DNA of 64,000 nucleotides from Chersky-840 sp035604715. Lineage in GTDB: Bacteria; Actinomycetota; Acidimicrobiia; Acidimicrobiales; UBA8190. The notes below the pieces were generated by a model. The model was not told where the DNA came from and did no database searches. It saw only the letters and a program-made list of their open reading frames with translations. Shown here piece by piece: positions 41,276 to 49,185 of this stretch (its first letter is position 1; each line of letters begins with the position of its first letter). The DNA lies in NCBI GenBank assembly GCA_963731665.1, contig CAVSWP010000013.1, positions 62,001 through 126,000 on the forward strand, written 5' to 3'. The position numbers and the translations under genes were made by a program.

Positions 41276-42677
41276 GCACCGGGCTGCGGACGGGCCCCCG
41301 GGCGAGCGCACGGGCCTGGACCTTTCTTCCCCCCGGCGCGTGCACGTGGTGGGGGCGGGAGGCGCCGGGATGAGCGCCATCGCCTCGGTGCTCAGTGCCA
41401 TGGGCCACGTCGTCACCGGCAGCGACCTCAAGAGCTCGCCCACCCTCGAGCGCCTGGCCGCCAGCGGGGTGAGGGTGTTCGTGGGCCACGACGCCGCCCG
41501 CGTGGCGGGGGCCGAGATCGTGGCGCTGTCCACGGCCATCCCCGAGACGAATCCCGAGGTGGTCGAGGCTCGGCGCCGGGGTTTGGCCGTGATCAGCCGA
41601 GCCCAAGCCCTGGCCGCCATCGCCTCCTGCCGGCGCTGCATCGCGGTGTCGGGGACCCACGGCAAGACCACGACCACGTCGATGCTGGCGCTGATCCTGA
41701 TCGAGGCGGGGGTGCGCCCGAGCTTTCTCATCGGCGGTGACGTCAACGAGATCGGCACCAACGCGGTGTGGGACAGCGGCGAGTGGCTGGTCCTCGAGGC
41801 CGACGAGAGCGACGGCACCTTCTTGGAGCTCGCCCCGGAGATCGCCGTGGTGACCAACATCGAGCCCGACCATCTCGACTACTACGGAGACTTCGACCAC
41901 ATCGTCGACGCCTTCGACCGCTACCTGGCGTCGGCGCGGGCCGGAGCCGTGGTGGGCGCCGACGACTTCGAGGCGGCCCGCCTGGGGACCCGCTACGGGG
42001 CCGACCTCGTCGGGACGGCTCCCGGTGCCACCTACCGCATCGAGGACCTCGAGACGGGAAACGGCGTGTCGTTCGCGCTGCGGTGGCGCGGCGAGGTTCT
42101 CGGCCGGGTGGCGCTACCGGTGACCGGGGCCAACATCGCCCGCAACGCCGCCGTCGCCGTGGCGGCGTCGATGAAGGTCGGTGTGGCCTTCGAGGCCGCC
42201 CAGCGCGCCCTGGCGCGCTTTGCCGGCGTGGCCCGCCGCTTCGAGGCGCGCGGCGAAGTACAGGGCGTGCGCTTCGTCGACGACTACGCCCATCTCCCCA
42301 CCGAGGTGGCGGCGGTGATCGAGGCCGCGCTCGGCACCGCACCGACACGCCTCGTCGTGGTGTTCCAACCGCACCGCTTCAGCCGGATCGCCGCCCTCGG
42401 TGAGCAGTTCGCCCACGCCTTCTCCGGAGCCGACGTGGTGATCATCACCGACGTGTTCCCCGCCGGGGAGACCCCGCTTCCCGGGGTGACCGGAAGGGTC
42501 GTGGCCGACGCCGTGCGGCGCGCCCACCCGTCGCTCGACGTGACCTACGTGCCCGGACGGGCCGAGCTGCGTTCCCACGTGGCCGGCCTGCTCGTGGCGG
42601 GGGACCTCTGCCTGACCCTGGGGGCGGGGGACCTGACGTCGCTCCCCGACGAGCTCCAGGCGACTACCCCGTGGTGA
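41265..42677 (+). CDS. murC: UDP-N-acetylmuramate--L-alanine ligase
   Basis: 470-residue Mur ligase for the first peptide residue. VHVVGAGGAGMSAIA near residue 26, ATP motif SGTHGKTTTTSML near 128, EADESDGTFL, TNIEPDHLDYYG, DDYAHLPTEV, VFQPHRFSR. All catalytic motifs are intact. An N-terminal extension of about 20 residues overlaps murG; ATG 41265 is the only reasonable start. Confidence 0.95.
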   Translation: MPSEHRAADGPPGERTGLDLSSPRRVHVVGAGGAGMSAIASVLSAMGHVVTGSDLKSSPTLERLAASGVRVFVGHDAARVAGAEIVALSTAIPETNPEVVEARRRGLAVISRAQALAAIASCRRCIAVSGTHGKTTTTSMLALILIEAGVRPSFLIGGDVNEIGTNAVWDSGEWLVLEADESDGTFLELAPEIAVVTNIEPDHLDYYGDFDHIVDAFDRYLASARAGAVVGADDFEAARLGTRYGADLVGTAPGATYRIEDLETGNGVSFALRWRGEVLGRVALPVTGANIARNAAVAVAASMKVGVAFEAAQRALARFAGVARRFEARGEVQGVRFVDDYAHLPTEVAAVIEAALGTAPTRLVVVFQPHRFSRIAALGEQFAHAFSGADVVIITDVFPAGETPLPGVTGRVVADAVRRAHPSLDVTYVPGRAELRSHVAGLLVAGDLCLTLGAGDLTSLPDELQATTPW

Positions 42678-43657
42678 GCCCCGCCGCCGACGCCGCCGGC
42701 CGGGGTGGGGTGCTCGACGCCGTGGCCGACGCCTTGGGCGCGCGCGCCACGCGCCACGCCCCTCTGGGGCCACGCACCACCTACCGGGTCGGGGGTCGGG
42801 CGGGAGTCCTGGTCGAGGCGCACGCCGAGGACGATCTCGTGGCCGTGCACCACGCGCTGGCCTCGGTGGGCGCTTCGGTGCCGTTGCTCGTGTTGGGTGA
42901 GGGGTCGAACCTCCTCGTCGCCGACGCCGGTTTCCCCGGGTTGGTGGTGCGCCTCGGTGAGGGCTTCGACTGGGTCGAGATCAGCTCGTCGGGAGTCCGG
43001 GCGGGGGCGGGGGCCAAGCTTCCTGTCGTCGCCCGGCGCACCGCCGCCGCCGGCTTGCACGGCCTGGAGTGGGGAGTGGGGGTTCCCGGATCGGTGGGCG
43101 GCGCCCTCAAGATGAACGCCGGCGGCCACGGATCGGACGTCGCCGCCGTGCTGGTGCGGCACCGCCGCTTCGACCTCGTCACCGGCGCCGGCGTCGACGC
43201 GGGCCCGGCGCCGTTGGCGCTCGGCTACCGGAGCTCGTCACTGCAGGCGGGCGACGTGGTGGTGTGGGCCGAGTTCTCGCTGCGGCCGGGAGACCGCGCC
43301 CGGGCCGAGGAGACGGTGGCCGAGGTCGTGCGCTGGCGCCGGGAGAACCAGCCGGGTGGGTCCAACGCCGGTTCGGTGTTCGTGAACCCGACCGGCGACT
43401 CGGCCGGGCGGCTGGTGGAGGCGGCGGGCCTGAAGGGGCTGCGGATGGGCACCGCCCAGGTGTCTCCCAAGCACGCCAACTTCATCCAGGCCGACGCCGG
43501 CGGGTCCGCCGACGACGTGTGGCGCCTGATACGCCACGTCCGGGCCGAGGTCCTGGGACGGACCGGGGTGGCTCTGGTCCCCGAGGTCCGCATGGTCGGG
43601 TTCCCCGACGACGACGACGGACAACCCTCGACCTCTAGTGGAGGTCGAGGGTTGTGA
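42674..43657 (+). CDS. murB: UDP-N-acetylenolpyruvoylglucosamine reductase
   Basis: 327-residue FAD enzyme forming UDP-MurNAc. TTYRVGGRAGVLVEA, LGEGSNLLVAD, EWGVGVPGSVGGALKMNAGGHG (FAD site), YRSSSL, catalytic serine in NAGSVFVNP, and SPKHANFIQ. This is the shorter type II form. GTG 42674 overlaps the murC stop (GTGA). Its last twelve codons build one arm and the loop of a perfect hairpin spanning the ftsQ start. Confidence 0.94.
   Translation: MSPAADAAGRGGVLDAVADALGARATRHAPLGPRTTYRVGGRAGVLVEAHAEDDLVAVHHALASVGASVPLLVLGEGSNLLVADAGFPGLVVRLGEGFDWVEISSSGVRAGAGAKLPVVARRTAAAGLHGLEWGVGVPGSVGGALKMNAGGHGSDVAAVLVRHRRFDLVTGAGVDAGPAPLALGYRSSSLQAGDVVVWAEFSLRPGDRARAEETVAEVVRWRRENQPGGSNAGSVFVNPTGDSAGRLVEAAGLKGLRMGTAQVSPKHANFIQADAGGSADDVWRLIRHVRAEVLGRTGVALVPEVRMVGFPDDDDGQPSTSSGGRGL
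43621..43655 (+). promoter_or_regulatory. Perfect hairpin hiding the ftsQ ribosome binding site and start
   Basis: ACAACCCTCGACCTC (43621-43635), loop TAGTG, GAGGTCGAGGGTTGT (43641-43655): 15 uninterrupted base pairs. The ftsQ Shine-Dalgarno GGAGG is 43640-43644 and the GTG start is 43654-43656, so both are in the right arm. The left arm lies within murB codons. A ribosome finishing murB would melt the stem, which would make ftsQ translation depend on murB translation. No T-run, so a terminator role is less likely. Confidence 0.75.
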
Positions 43658-44499
43658 CGAGCTCGGTGCCCCCGCGGCCGGCGCCGGCCGGGTCGGACAC
43701 AGGGGACGAACCCGGTGTGGTCGTCCATCCCCGGGTGTGGCAACGCCGGGTGGCGGTGCTGCGCGACCAGGGCCGTCGCCGCCTTCGCTGGGTCGTGGGC
43801 GGGGTCGCCGTGTTGGTGGCGCTGTGCGTGGCGCTGCTCGTGCTGCACACGCCGCTGTTGGACGTGCGCCACGCAACGGTGCGCGGGGCCCGGCACACTG
43901 GCGTCGACGCGGTGTTGGAGGCGGCGGGGCTCGTCGACCACCCGCCGCTCATCGACGTGGACCCCCGTGCCGCCGCCGCCCGGGTGGAGAGCCTGCCGTG
44001 GGTGGCCCACGCCGTGGTGGTGCGGCAATGGCCCGACGCCGTGAGCGTGATCGTGACCGAGCGTGTCGCCTTGGCGTCGGTGGCCCGCCCCGGCGGGGGT
44101 GTGGCCCTGGTGGACGCCTCGGGACGCGTCCTCGCCTGGCAGGGCGCGGCGACATCGGGTCTGGTGGTGGTGGCCCCCGTCAGCCCCGGTCGTCCCGGCA
44201 CCGTTCTCGGCCGGGCCGCCCGGCCCGCGCTGGAAGTGGCCGCCGCCCTGCCGGAGTCGTTCTCGCCTCGGGTCCGGCAGGTGGCCGTGAACGCCCGGGG
44301 AGCGGTGACGTTGGACCTCGGCGGCGGAGTGGGGGCGGTGTTGGGCTCGACCCAGGAGTTGCCGGCCAAGCTGTCGTCGCTAGCGAGCGTGCTCGCCGGG
44401 GCCCAGGTGTCGGCGCCGGCGGTGATCGACGTGACGGACCCGGCCGAGCCGGCCGTGGGGCCACCACCGCCGTCGCGACCCCAGCCAAGAGGCCGGTGA
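43654..44499 (+). CDS. ftsQ: Division protein FtsQ
   Basis: 281-residue bitopic division protein. Cytoplasmic N-terminus of about 45 residues, one helix (WVVGGVAVLVALCVALLVL, about 46-64), POTRA domain (LLDVRHATVRGARHTGVDAVLEAAGL) and FtsQ domain (SLPWVAHAVVVRQWPDAVSVIVTER). The C-terminal tail is Pro-rich. It links FtsL to the divisome. GTG 43654 overlaps the murB stop (GTGA) and lies in the hairpin described above. Confidence 0.92.
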   Translation: MTSSVPPRPAPAGSDTGDEPGVVVHPRVWQRRVAVLRDQGRRRLRWVVGGVAVLVALCVALLVLHTPLLDVRHATVRGARHTGVDAVLEAAGLVDHPPLIDVDPRAAAARVESLPWVAHAVVVRQWPDAVSVIVTERVALASVARPGGGVALVDASGRVLAWQGAATSGLVVVAPVSPGRPGTVLGRAARPALEVAAALPESFSPRVRQVAVNARGAVTLDLGGGVGAVLGSTQELPAKLSSLASVLAGAQVSAPAVIDVTDPAEPAVGPPPPSRPQPRGR

Positions 44500-44535
44500 C
44501 CTGGGTTTGGGCACGGCGAGTGGCCATTGGCCTTC

Positions 44536-44564
44536 TTGACCGGTTCGCGGTGCCGCCGTATCGT
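44536..44564 (+). promoter_or_regulatory. ftsZ promoter
   Basis: TTGACC (44536-44541), 17 bases, TATCGT (44559-44564). The start point near 44571 leaves an untranslated leader of about 140 bases before ftsZ, unusual in a region where many messages look leaderless. No other gene is seen in the 210-base ftsQ-ftsZ gap. Confidence 0.65.
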
Positions 44565-44709
44565 GAGGGCACCTCGGTAGGCCCCGGAACGCATCCCAAT
44601 GAAGCTGTGGTCGAGGGTGAGGTCACCTGGTGCTCGGAGCCTGTGCAGCCCGACACCCGGCGGGGTTCCACGATGAGGCTCGAGGTTCGGGTCGTGGCCA
44701 GGAGGGTTG

Positions 44710-45810
44710 ATGAGCGGTCCAGCGCAGGGCAGCTACTTCGCTGTCATCAAGGTGGTCGGTGTGGGCGGCGGCGGTGTCAACGCCGTGAATCGGATGATCG
44801 AGGCCAACCTCAAGGGCGTCGAGTTCATCGCCATGAACACCGACTCGCAGGCCCTGCTCATGAGCGACGCGGACCTCAAGCTCGACATCGGCCGCCAGCT
44901 CACCCGGGGGCTGGGGGCGGGTAGCGACCCCGAGATCGGCCGGCAGGCGGCCGAGGAGCACCGCGGGGAGATCGAAGAGGCGCTCAAGGGCGCCGACATG
45001 GTGTTCATCACCGCCGGCAAGGGCGGAGGCACCGGGACCGGGGGTGCCCCCGTGGTGGCCGAGATCGCCCGTTCCGTGGGGGCGCTCACTATCGGGGTCG
45101 TCACCCGGCCGTTCTCGTTCGAGGGGCGCCGACGTTCGGTCCAGGCGGAGACGGGGATCCAGAACCTCAAGGACAAGGTCGACGCCATCATCATCATCCC
45201 CAACGACCGGCTGCTCACGGTGTCGACCGAGAAGACGTCGATGATGAGCGCCTTCAAGATGGCGGACGAGGTGCTCCTGCAAGGGGTGCAGGGAATCACC
45301 GACCTCATCACCGTGCCGGGACAGATCAACACCGACTTCGCCGACGTGCGCATGGTGCTGGCCAACGCCGGGACCGCCATCATGGGCATCGGCCAGGCGT
45401 CGGGGGAAGGAAGGGCCGTGAACGCGGCCCGGGGCGCCATCACGAGCCCGTTGCTCGAGGCGTCGATCGAAGGGGCGCGGGGAATCCTGGTGGACATCGC
45501 CGGGGGTCCTGACCTCGGGCTGTTCGAGGTGAACGAGGCCATGGAGATCATCCACGGTGTGGCCCACCCCGACGCCAACATCATCTTCGGCAATGTCATC
45601 GACGACGCCATGACCGACGCCGTTCGGGTCACGGTGATCGCGGCGGGCTTCGAACGCTGGGAAGAGGGCCGCGTGGGCGAGCCCCGGCCCGAGGACCGCA
45701 GCCAAGTGCTCGGCTTCGAGAACATGCACGAGGACATCTTCGCCACGCCCGACGAGGACGACCTCGATCTCGGTGACGACGAGTTCGACGTCCCCTCCTT
45801 CCTCCGCTAG
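44710..45810 (+). CDS. ftsZ: Cell division protein FtsZ
   Basis: 366-residue tubulin-like GTPase forming the Z ring. GVGGGGVNAVNRM at the N-terminus, the GTP signature GKGGGTGTGGAPVVAE near residue 105, and the T7-loop NTDFADVRMVL. After an acidic linker (DEDDLDLGDDE) the protein ends in the conserved tail peptide FDVPSFLR that binds SepF and other partners. ATG 44710 has AGGAGGG just upstream. No ftsA is present, as usual for actinobacteria. Confidence 0.97.
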   Translation: MSGPAQGSYFAVIKVVGVGGGGVNAVNRMIEANLKGVEFIAMNTDSQALLMSDADLKLDIGRQLTRGLGAGSDPEIGRQAAEEHRGEIEEALKGADMVFITAGKGGGTGTGGAPVVAEIARSVGALTIGVVTRPFSFEGRRRSVQAETGIQNLKDKVDAIIIIPNDRLLTVSTEKTSMMSAFKMADEVLLQGVQGITDLITVPGQINTDFADVRMVLANAGTAIMGIGQASGEGRAVNAARGAITSPLLEASIEGARGILVDIAGGPDLGLFEVNEAMEIIHGVAHPDANIIFGNVIDDAMTDAVRVTVIAAGFERWEEGRVGEPRPEDRSQVLGFENMHEDIFATPDEDDLDLGDDEFDVPSFLR

Positions 45811-46507
45811 CGCCGTCGACGCGCCGCTGGCCGGCACGCCCGTCCACGTGTTGTGGACGGCGGCTGCCGACGGAGACCTGCGGCCGATTTCGGAGGGCCC
45901 GGCGCCGGCTCCCGTCCCCGGCGACCGGGCGGTTCGCCGGCTGACCCAGGTGCACGGCGGCGGGGTGGTCGTGGCCGACGCCCCGGTGCCCTCCGGGACC
46001 ACGCCGTGGGTGGCGGGGCCGGGGCGGCTCCCTCCCGAGGGCGACGCCGTGGTGGCCTCGGGGGACGCATTCGCCCTGCTCGTGTTGAGCGCCGATTGCG
46101 CCTCGGTGGCCCTGGGCTCGCCCGAGGGCGTCCACGCCGCGGTGCACGTGGGGTGGCGGGGGCTCGGGGCCGATGTCCTGGCCCGGGCCATCGACACCGT
46201 GCGGGACCTGGGCGCCACCGAGGTGGTCGCCGGGCTGGGCCCGTGCATCGGCCCGTGCTGCTACGAGTTCTCCCCCCGCGACCTCGATGCCGTGCAGGCG
46301 ACGTGCCCGACCGAGGTGGTGGGGACGACGACCTGGGGTCGCCCCTCGCTCGACCTCCCGGCCGCGGTGCGTGGTCAACTCTCACGCTCCGGCGTCTCGA
46401 CGGTTCTCGACAAGGGCTGGTGCACGGTGTGTCGCCCGGGGTACTTCTCCCATCGCGGGCGCGGCGACGAGGCCCGGCAAGGGTTGTTCGTATGGCGTCA
46501 CCGCTAG
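45773..46507 (+). CDS. pgeF: Laccase-domain protein, peptidoglycan editing factor PgeF (YfiH family)
   Basis: 244-residue metal-dependent protein of the YfiH/YlmD family, with reported purine nucleoside phosphorylase and oxidase activities and a proposed cell wall editing role. The ligands appear as LTQVHGGG, LSADCASVAL and AAVHVGWRGLGADVL. GPCIGPCCYEF is also typical. It sits between ftsZ and yggS, its normal place. The start is uncertain: GTG 45773 overlaps ftsZ by 38 bases and the first 20 residues are Ser/Pro-rich. Confidence 0.85.
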   Translation: MTTSSTSPPSSASAVDAPLAGTPVHVLWTAAADGDLRPISEGPAPAPVPGDRAVRRLTQVHGGGVVVADAPVPSGTTPWVAGPGRLPPEGDAVVASGDAFALLVLSADCASVALGSPEGVHAAVHVGWRGLGADVLARAIDTVRDLGATEVVAGLGPCIGPCCYEFSPRDLDAVQATCPTEVVGTTTWGRPSLDLPAAVRGQLSRSGVSTVLDKGWCTVCRPGYFSHRGRGDEARQGLFVWRHR

Positions 46508-47238
46508 ACCCCGGCGTCGCTCGCCCCCCGTCTCCCCGCGTGCTGGCCGCCGCCCCGCCTCTCGAGGTCGTGGCGGCGCGCCTCGCCGCGTTGCGCGGGC
46601 GGATCGAGGGGGCCGGAAGGGACCCCGCCACCGTGCGCGTCGTGGCCGTGACCAAAGGCTTCACGTCCGGCGCGGTGGACGCGGCGCGCGCCGCCAGGCT
46701 CTACGACATCGGGGAGAACTACGCCGACGAGCTCCTGGACAAGTTCACCGCCACCATCTCGACCATCACCACCGACCCCGGCGTCGTGACCGAGACGCGT
46801 TGGCACTACCTCGGTGCCGTGCAACGTCGGCGAGTGCGCGCGCTCGCTCCGGTGGTGTCGTGGTGGCAGACGGTGTGCCGGGCGGCGGAGGGCGAGACGA
46901 TCGCGTCACACGCGCCGGGGGCCACGGTGCTCGTCGAGGTGGACACCACAGCCATCCCGGGGCGCAACGGCTGTCCGCCGTCGGAGGTCCCGGCCCTCGT
47001 GGCGTCGTTGCAGGGCAGTGGTCTCGACGTGCGCGGGCTCATGACCGTCGGTCCCCCCGGCCCCCCCGAGGAGTCCCGGCCGGCGTTTCGCCTCGTCGCC
47101 CACCTGGCCCGCGACCTCGGGCTTGGCGAGCTGTCCATGGGCATGACCGACGACCTCGAGGTGGCGTTGTCCGAGGGCAGCACCATGGTGCGTGTGGGGC
47201 GCGCGTTGTTCGGGGAACGCCCAGTTCGGCCGGGGTGA
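46492..47238 (+). CDS. PLP homeostasis protein (YggS / PLPBP family)
   Basis: 248-residue PLP-binding TIM-barrel protein with no known catalytic activity, needed for vitamin B6 homeostasis. The PLP lysine is in VRVVAVTKGF, IGENYADELLDK binds near the cofactor, WHYLGAVQRRRVRAL (a change from the usual HFIGxLQxNK), and SMGMTDDLEVALSEGSTMVRVGRALFG. It overlaps pgeF by 16 bases. The ftsZ-pgeF-yggS-sepF order is conserved. Confidence 0.92.
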   Translation: MASPLDPGVARPPSPRVLAAAPPLEVVAARLAALRGRIEGAGRDPATVRVVAVTKGFTSGAVDAARAARLYDIGENYADELLDKFTATISTITTDPGVVTETRWHYLGAVQRRRVRALAPVVSWWQTVCRAAEGETIASHAPGATVLVEVDTTAIPGRNGCPPSEVPALVASLQGSGLDVRGLMTVGPPGPPEESRPAFRLVAHLARDLGLGELSMGMTDDLEVALSEGSTMVRVGRALFGERPVRPG

Positions 47239-47289
47239 GGCCGTGGTCTACGGTGGTTTGCCTCCGCCCCATGTGCCTGGGTGAGGCAC

Positions 47290-47308
47290 TACGCTGTCGA
47301 ACGGGAGG
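47290..47308 (+). promoter_or_regulatory. Possible sepF promoter -10 and ribosome binding site
   Basis: TACGCT (47290-47295), then GGGAGG (47303-47308), six bases before the sepF ATG. Here a normal Shine-Dalgarno is present, in contrast to the leaderless genes nearby. No good -35 is seen. Confidence 0.35.
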
Positions 47309-47314
47309 CTGGCG

Positions 47315-47851
47315 ATGGCGTCTGGATTCTTCAAGAGGGCCATGGTGTATCTGGGCCTGGTCGACGACGAGTACGACGAGTACGACGAGTACGAGCCGCG
47401 CCCTGCCATGGGCCAGCGACTCAGCCAGCGCGTCACGCTCGCGGCCGAGGAAGAGGACGAGCCGACCTCGTCCGTCGCCACCAGCACCATCAGGCCCTTC
47501 GCACGCGACGACCTTCCGTCGGTGACGCCCACGATCACTCCCCGCAGCGTGGTGCGCCCCGTGGTGGCCGAGCCGGGCGCGCGGGTCCACGTGGTGGCCC
47601 CCATGCAGTTCGGCGACGCCCGACAGATCGCCGATCGGCTCATGGCCAATCAACCGGTGATCGTGAACCTCCAGGTGGCCGATCGTGAGCTCATGCGGCG
47701 CATGATCGACTTCTGCAGCGGCGTAGCCTACGCGCTGAGCGGGAAGATGGAGCGCGTCGCCGACAAGGTCTTCCTGGTGACCCCGTCGAACGTCAAGGTA
47801 TCGGCGGAGGAGCGCCAGCGCCTCCAGGAGAACGGACTCCTTCGGCCCTGA
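47315..47851 (+). CDS. sepF: Cell division protein SepF
   Basis: 178-residue Z-ring membrane anchor. The N-terminal amphipathic helix (ASGFFKRAMVYLGL) is followed by a short acidic repeat (DEYDEYDEYEP, three copies of a 9-base unit), a disordered linker, and the C-terminal SepF domain (VHVVAPMQFGDARQIADRLMANQPVIVNL ... DFCSGVAYALSG). With no ftsA in the cluster, SepF is probably the main FtsZ membrane tether. Confidence 0.95.
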   Translation: MASGFFKRAMVYLGLVDDEYDEYDEYEPRPAMGQRLSQRVTLAAEEEDEPTSSVATSTIRPFARDDLPSVTPTITPRSVVRPVVAEPGARVHVVAPMQFGDARQIADRLMANQPVIVNLQVADRELMRRMIDFCSGVAYALSGKMERVADKVFLVTPSNVKVSAEERQRLQENGLLRP

Positions 47852-47898
47852 GTGCCCTCACGGTGAGCGCCGCCACCCTGTACACCGACGCCACGCCG

Positions 47899-47904
47899 TA
47901 ACCT
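47899..47904 (+). promoter_or_regulatory. -10 element of a leaderless yggT promoter
   Basis: TAACCT ends seven bases before GTG 47912 with no ribosome binding site in between. Confidence 0.5.
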
Positions 47905-47911
47905 CTTCGTC

Positions 47912-48184
47912 GTGCTCCGTACCGTCGTCGTCTACGCCCTGGAGATCTACCTGTGGGGGGTGCTGTTCCCTCGGGCCTTGCTGAGCTGGTTCCCCGCCTC
48001 ACCCGGCTCCATGTTGGCCAGCGTCAACACGGTCCTGTACCGGCTGAGCGAGCCCGTGCTCGGTCCTGTGCGTCGGCTCCTGCCCCCGGTGCGGGCCGGT
48101 GGCTTCGGCATCGACCTTTCGTTCATCATCGTCTTCTTCGGCATCCAGCTCATCGTCATCCCCATCGCACTCAAGGTGCTGTGA
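47912..48184 (+). CDS. YggT-family membrane protein
   Basis: 90-residue integral membrane protein, two helices (VVVYALEIYLWGVLFPRALLSW and LSFIIVFFGIQLIVIPIAL) separated by the conserved PVLGPVRRLLPP loop. The family is found between sepF and divIVA in Gram-positive bacteria and is linked to division or envelope work without a defined activity. The GTG start is fixed by the leaderless -10. Confidence 0.9.
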   Translation: MLRTVVVYALEIYLWGVLFPRALLSWFPASPGSMLASVNTVLYRLSEPVLGPVRRLLPPVRAGGFGIDLSFIIVFFGIQLIVIPIALKVL

Positions 48185-48304
48185 CGAGCACGCGCTGAGC
48201 CGAACCGGGCCCGGCGGGGTCCCTCGTCCCCGGTGTCGTGGGGGGCGCCTCGGCACACCAGCGGGCCGCCCCGGCCATACAAGCGGGCCGCGGCGGCCCG
48301 TGGC

Positions 48305-48310
48305 TAGGAT
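48305..48310 (+). promoter_or_regulatory. -10 element of a leaderless divIVA promoter
   Basis: TAGGAT ends seven bases before ATG 48318. The 133-base gap from yggT otherwise holds nothing recognisable. Confidence 0.5.
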
Positions 48311-48317
48311 TCGTCGC

Positions 48318-49169
48318 ATGGACAGTGGAAAGCCGAACGGCCCAGGCTCGAGCCTCGACAGCCTTCGTACCGTCGAATTCCGCCAGACACTTCGCGGGTA
48401 CCACATCGACGACGTGGACGAGTATCTCGAGCGCGTGGCGGTAGATGCCGAGGCGCTGCAGGAGCAGGTGCGCCAAGCGGGGGATCGACTCAAGCAGGCG
48501 GCTGAGCGCATCGCCCAACTCGAGGGCATGTTGCAGGAGGCGCAGGTGCAGCCGCAGGTCGGCGCGCCGGTGAGCGACGACACCCTCCAGCGGACACTGT
48601 TGCTGGCGCAGAAGTTCGTCGACCAGACCCAGGCCGAGGCGGAGTCCCAGGCGCGGTTGCTCGTGGCCGACGCCGAGGAGCGGGCCCGGCGGGTGATCGG
48701 TGAGGCCGAGGTCCGGGCCAAGTCGGTCACCGAGGACACCGAGCGGCACCTGCGCGAGGAGATCTCCAGGCTGGAGTCCATTCGCACCCAGCTCGCCGGC
48801 GACGTCGAGACCATCTCGCGGCACATGGAGAACGAGCGCAATCGTCTGCGCGGTGCGCTGAGCGACATGCTGTCCTGGGTCGACGAGCACGTGCAGCCGG
48901 CCGGATCGCTTCTGGCCCAGCGAAGCGTGCCCCGTCCCACCCCGCGTCCCGACGACGCCCCCATGAGCTCGCCGCGCCCGGCGGACGAGATCCCCACCGT
49001 GGCGGCCCCCGATCCCGTCGGTGGCCCCGGGGACGCCATTTCGGTGCAGGGCAACGCCGCCACCGGAGGGGCCCGCGCCGTGGACTCCGAGGGCGGGGCA
49101 GCCGAGTCCGACCAGGGCGTCATGCCCATGGAGGACTCCGCTCAGCCCCAGGCCATCGCCCCTCGCTAA
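48318..49169 (+). CDS. divIVA: DivIVA-domain polar growth / division protein
   Basis: 283 residues. N-terminal membrane-binding lipid-sensing domain (VEFRQTLRGYHIDDVDEYLERVA, about 19-41), a long coiled coil (about 45-85 and 95-190; EEISRLESIRTQLAGDVETISRH), and a disordered Pro/Ala/Asp-rich C-terminus of about 85 residues. In actinobacteria DivIVA/Wag31 marks curved poles and septa and organises wall growth. It ends the dcw cluster and converges on ileS. Confidence 0.9.
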   Translation: MDSGKPNGPGSSLDSLRTVEFRQTLRGYHIDDVDEYLERVAVDAEALQEQVRQAGDRLKQAAERIAQLEGMLQEAQVQPQVGAPVSDDTLQRTLLLAQKFVDQTQAEAESQARLLVADAEERARRVIGEAEVRAKSVTEDTERHLREEISRLESIRTQLAGDVETISRHMENERNRLRGALSDMLSWVDEHVQPAGSLLAQRSVPRPTPRPDDAPMSSPRPADEIPTVAAPDPVGGPGDAISVQGNAATGGARAVDSEGGAAESDQGVMPMEDSAQPQAIAPR

Positions 49170-49185
49170 CGGGTGCTTCGGGGGC

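Noticed and set aside
43621..43655. Intrinsic terminator at the end of murB
   Set aside because: No T-tract follows, and the stem lies inside overlapping coding sequence of two genes needed together; a translation-control role fits better.
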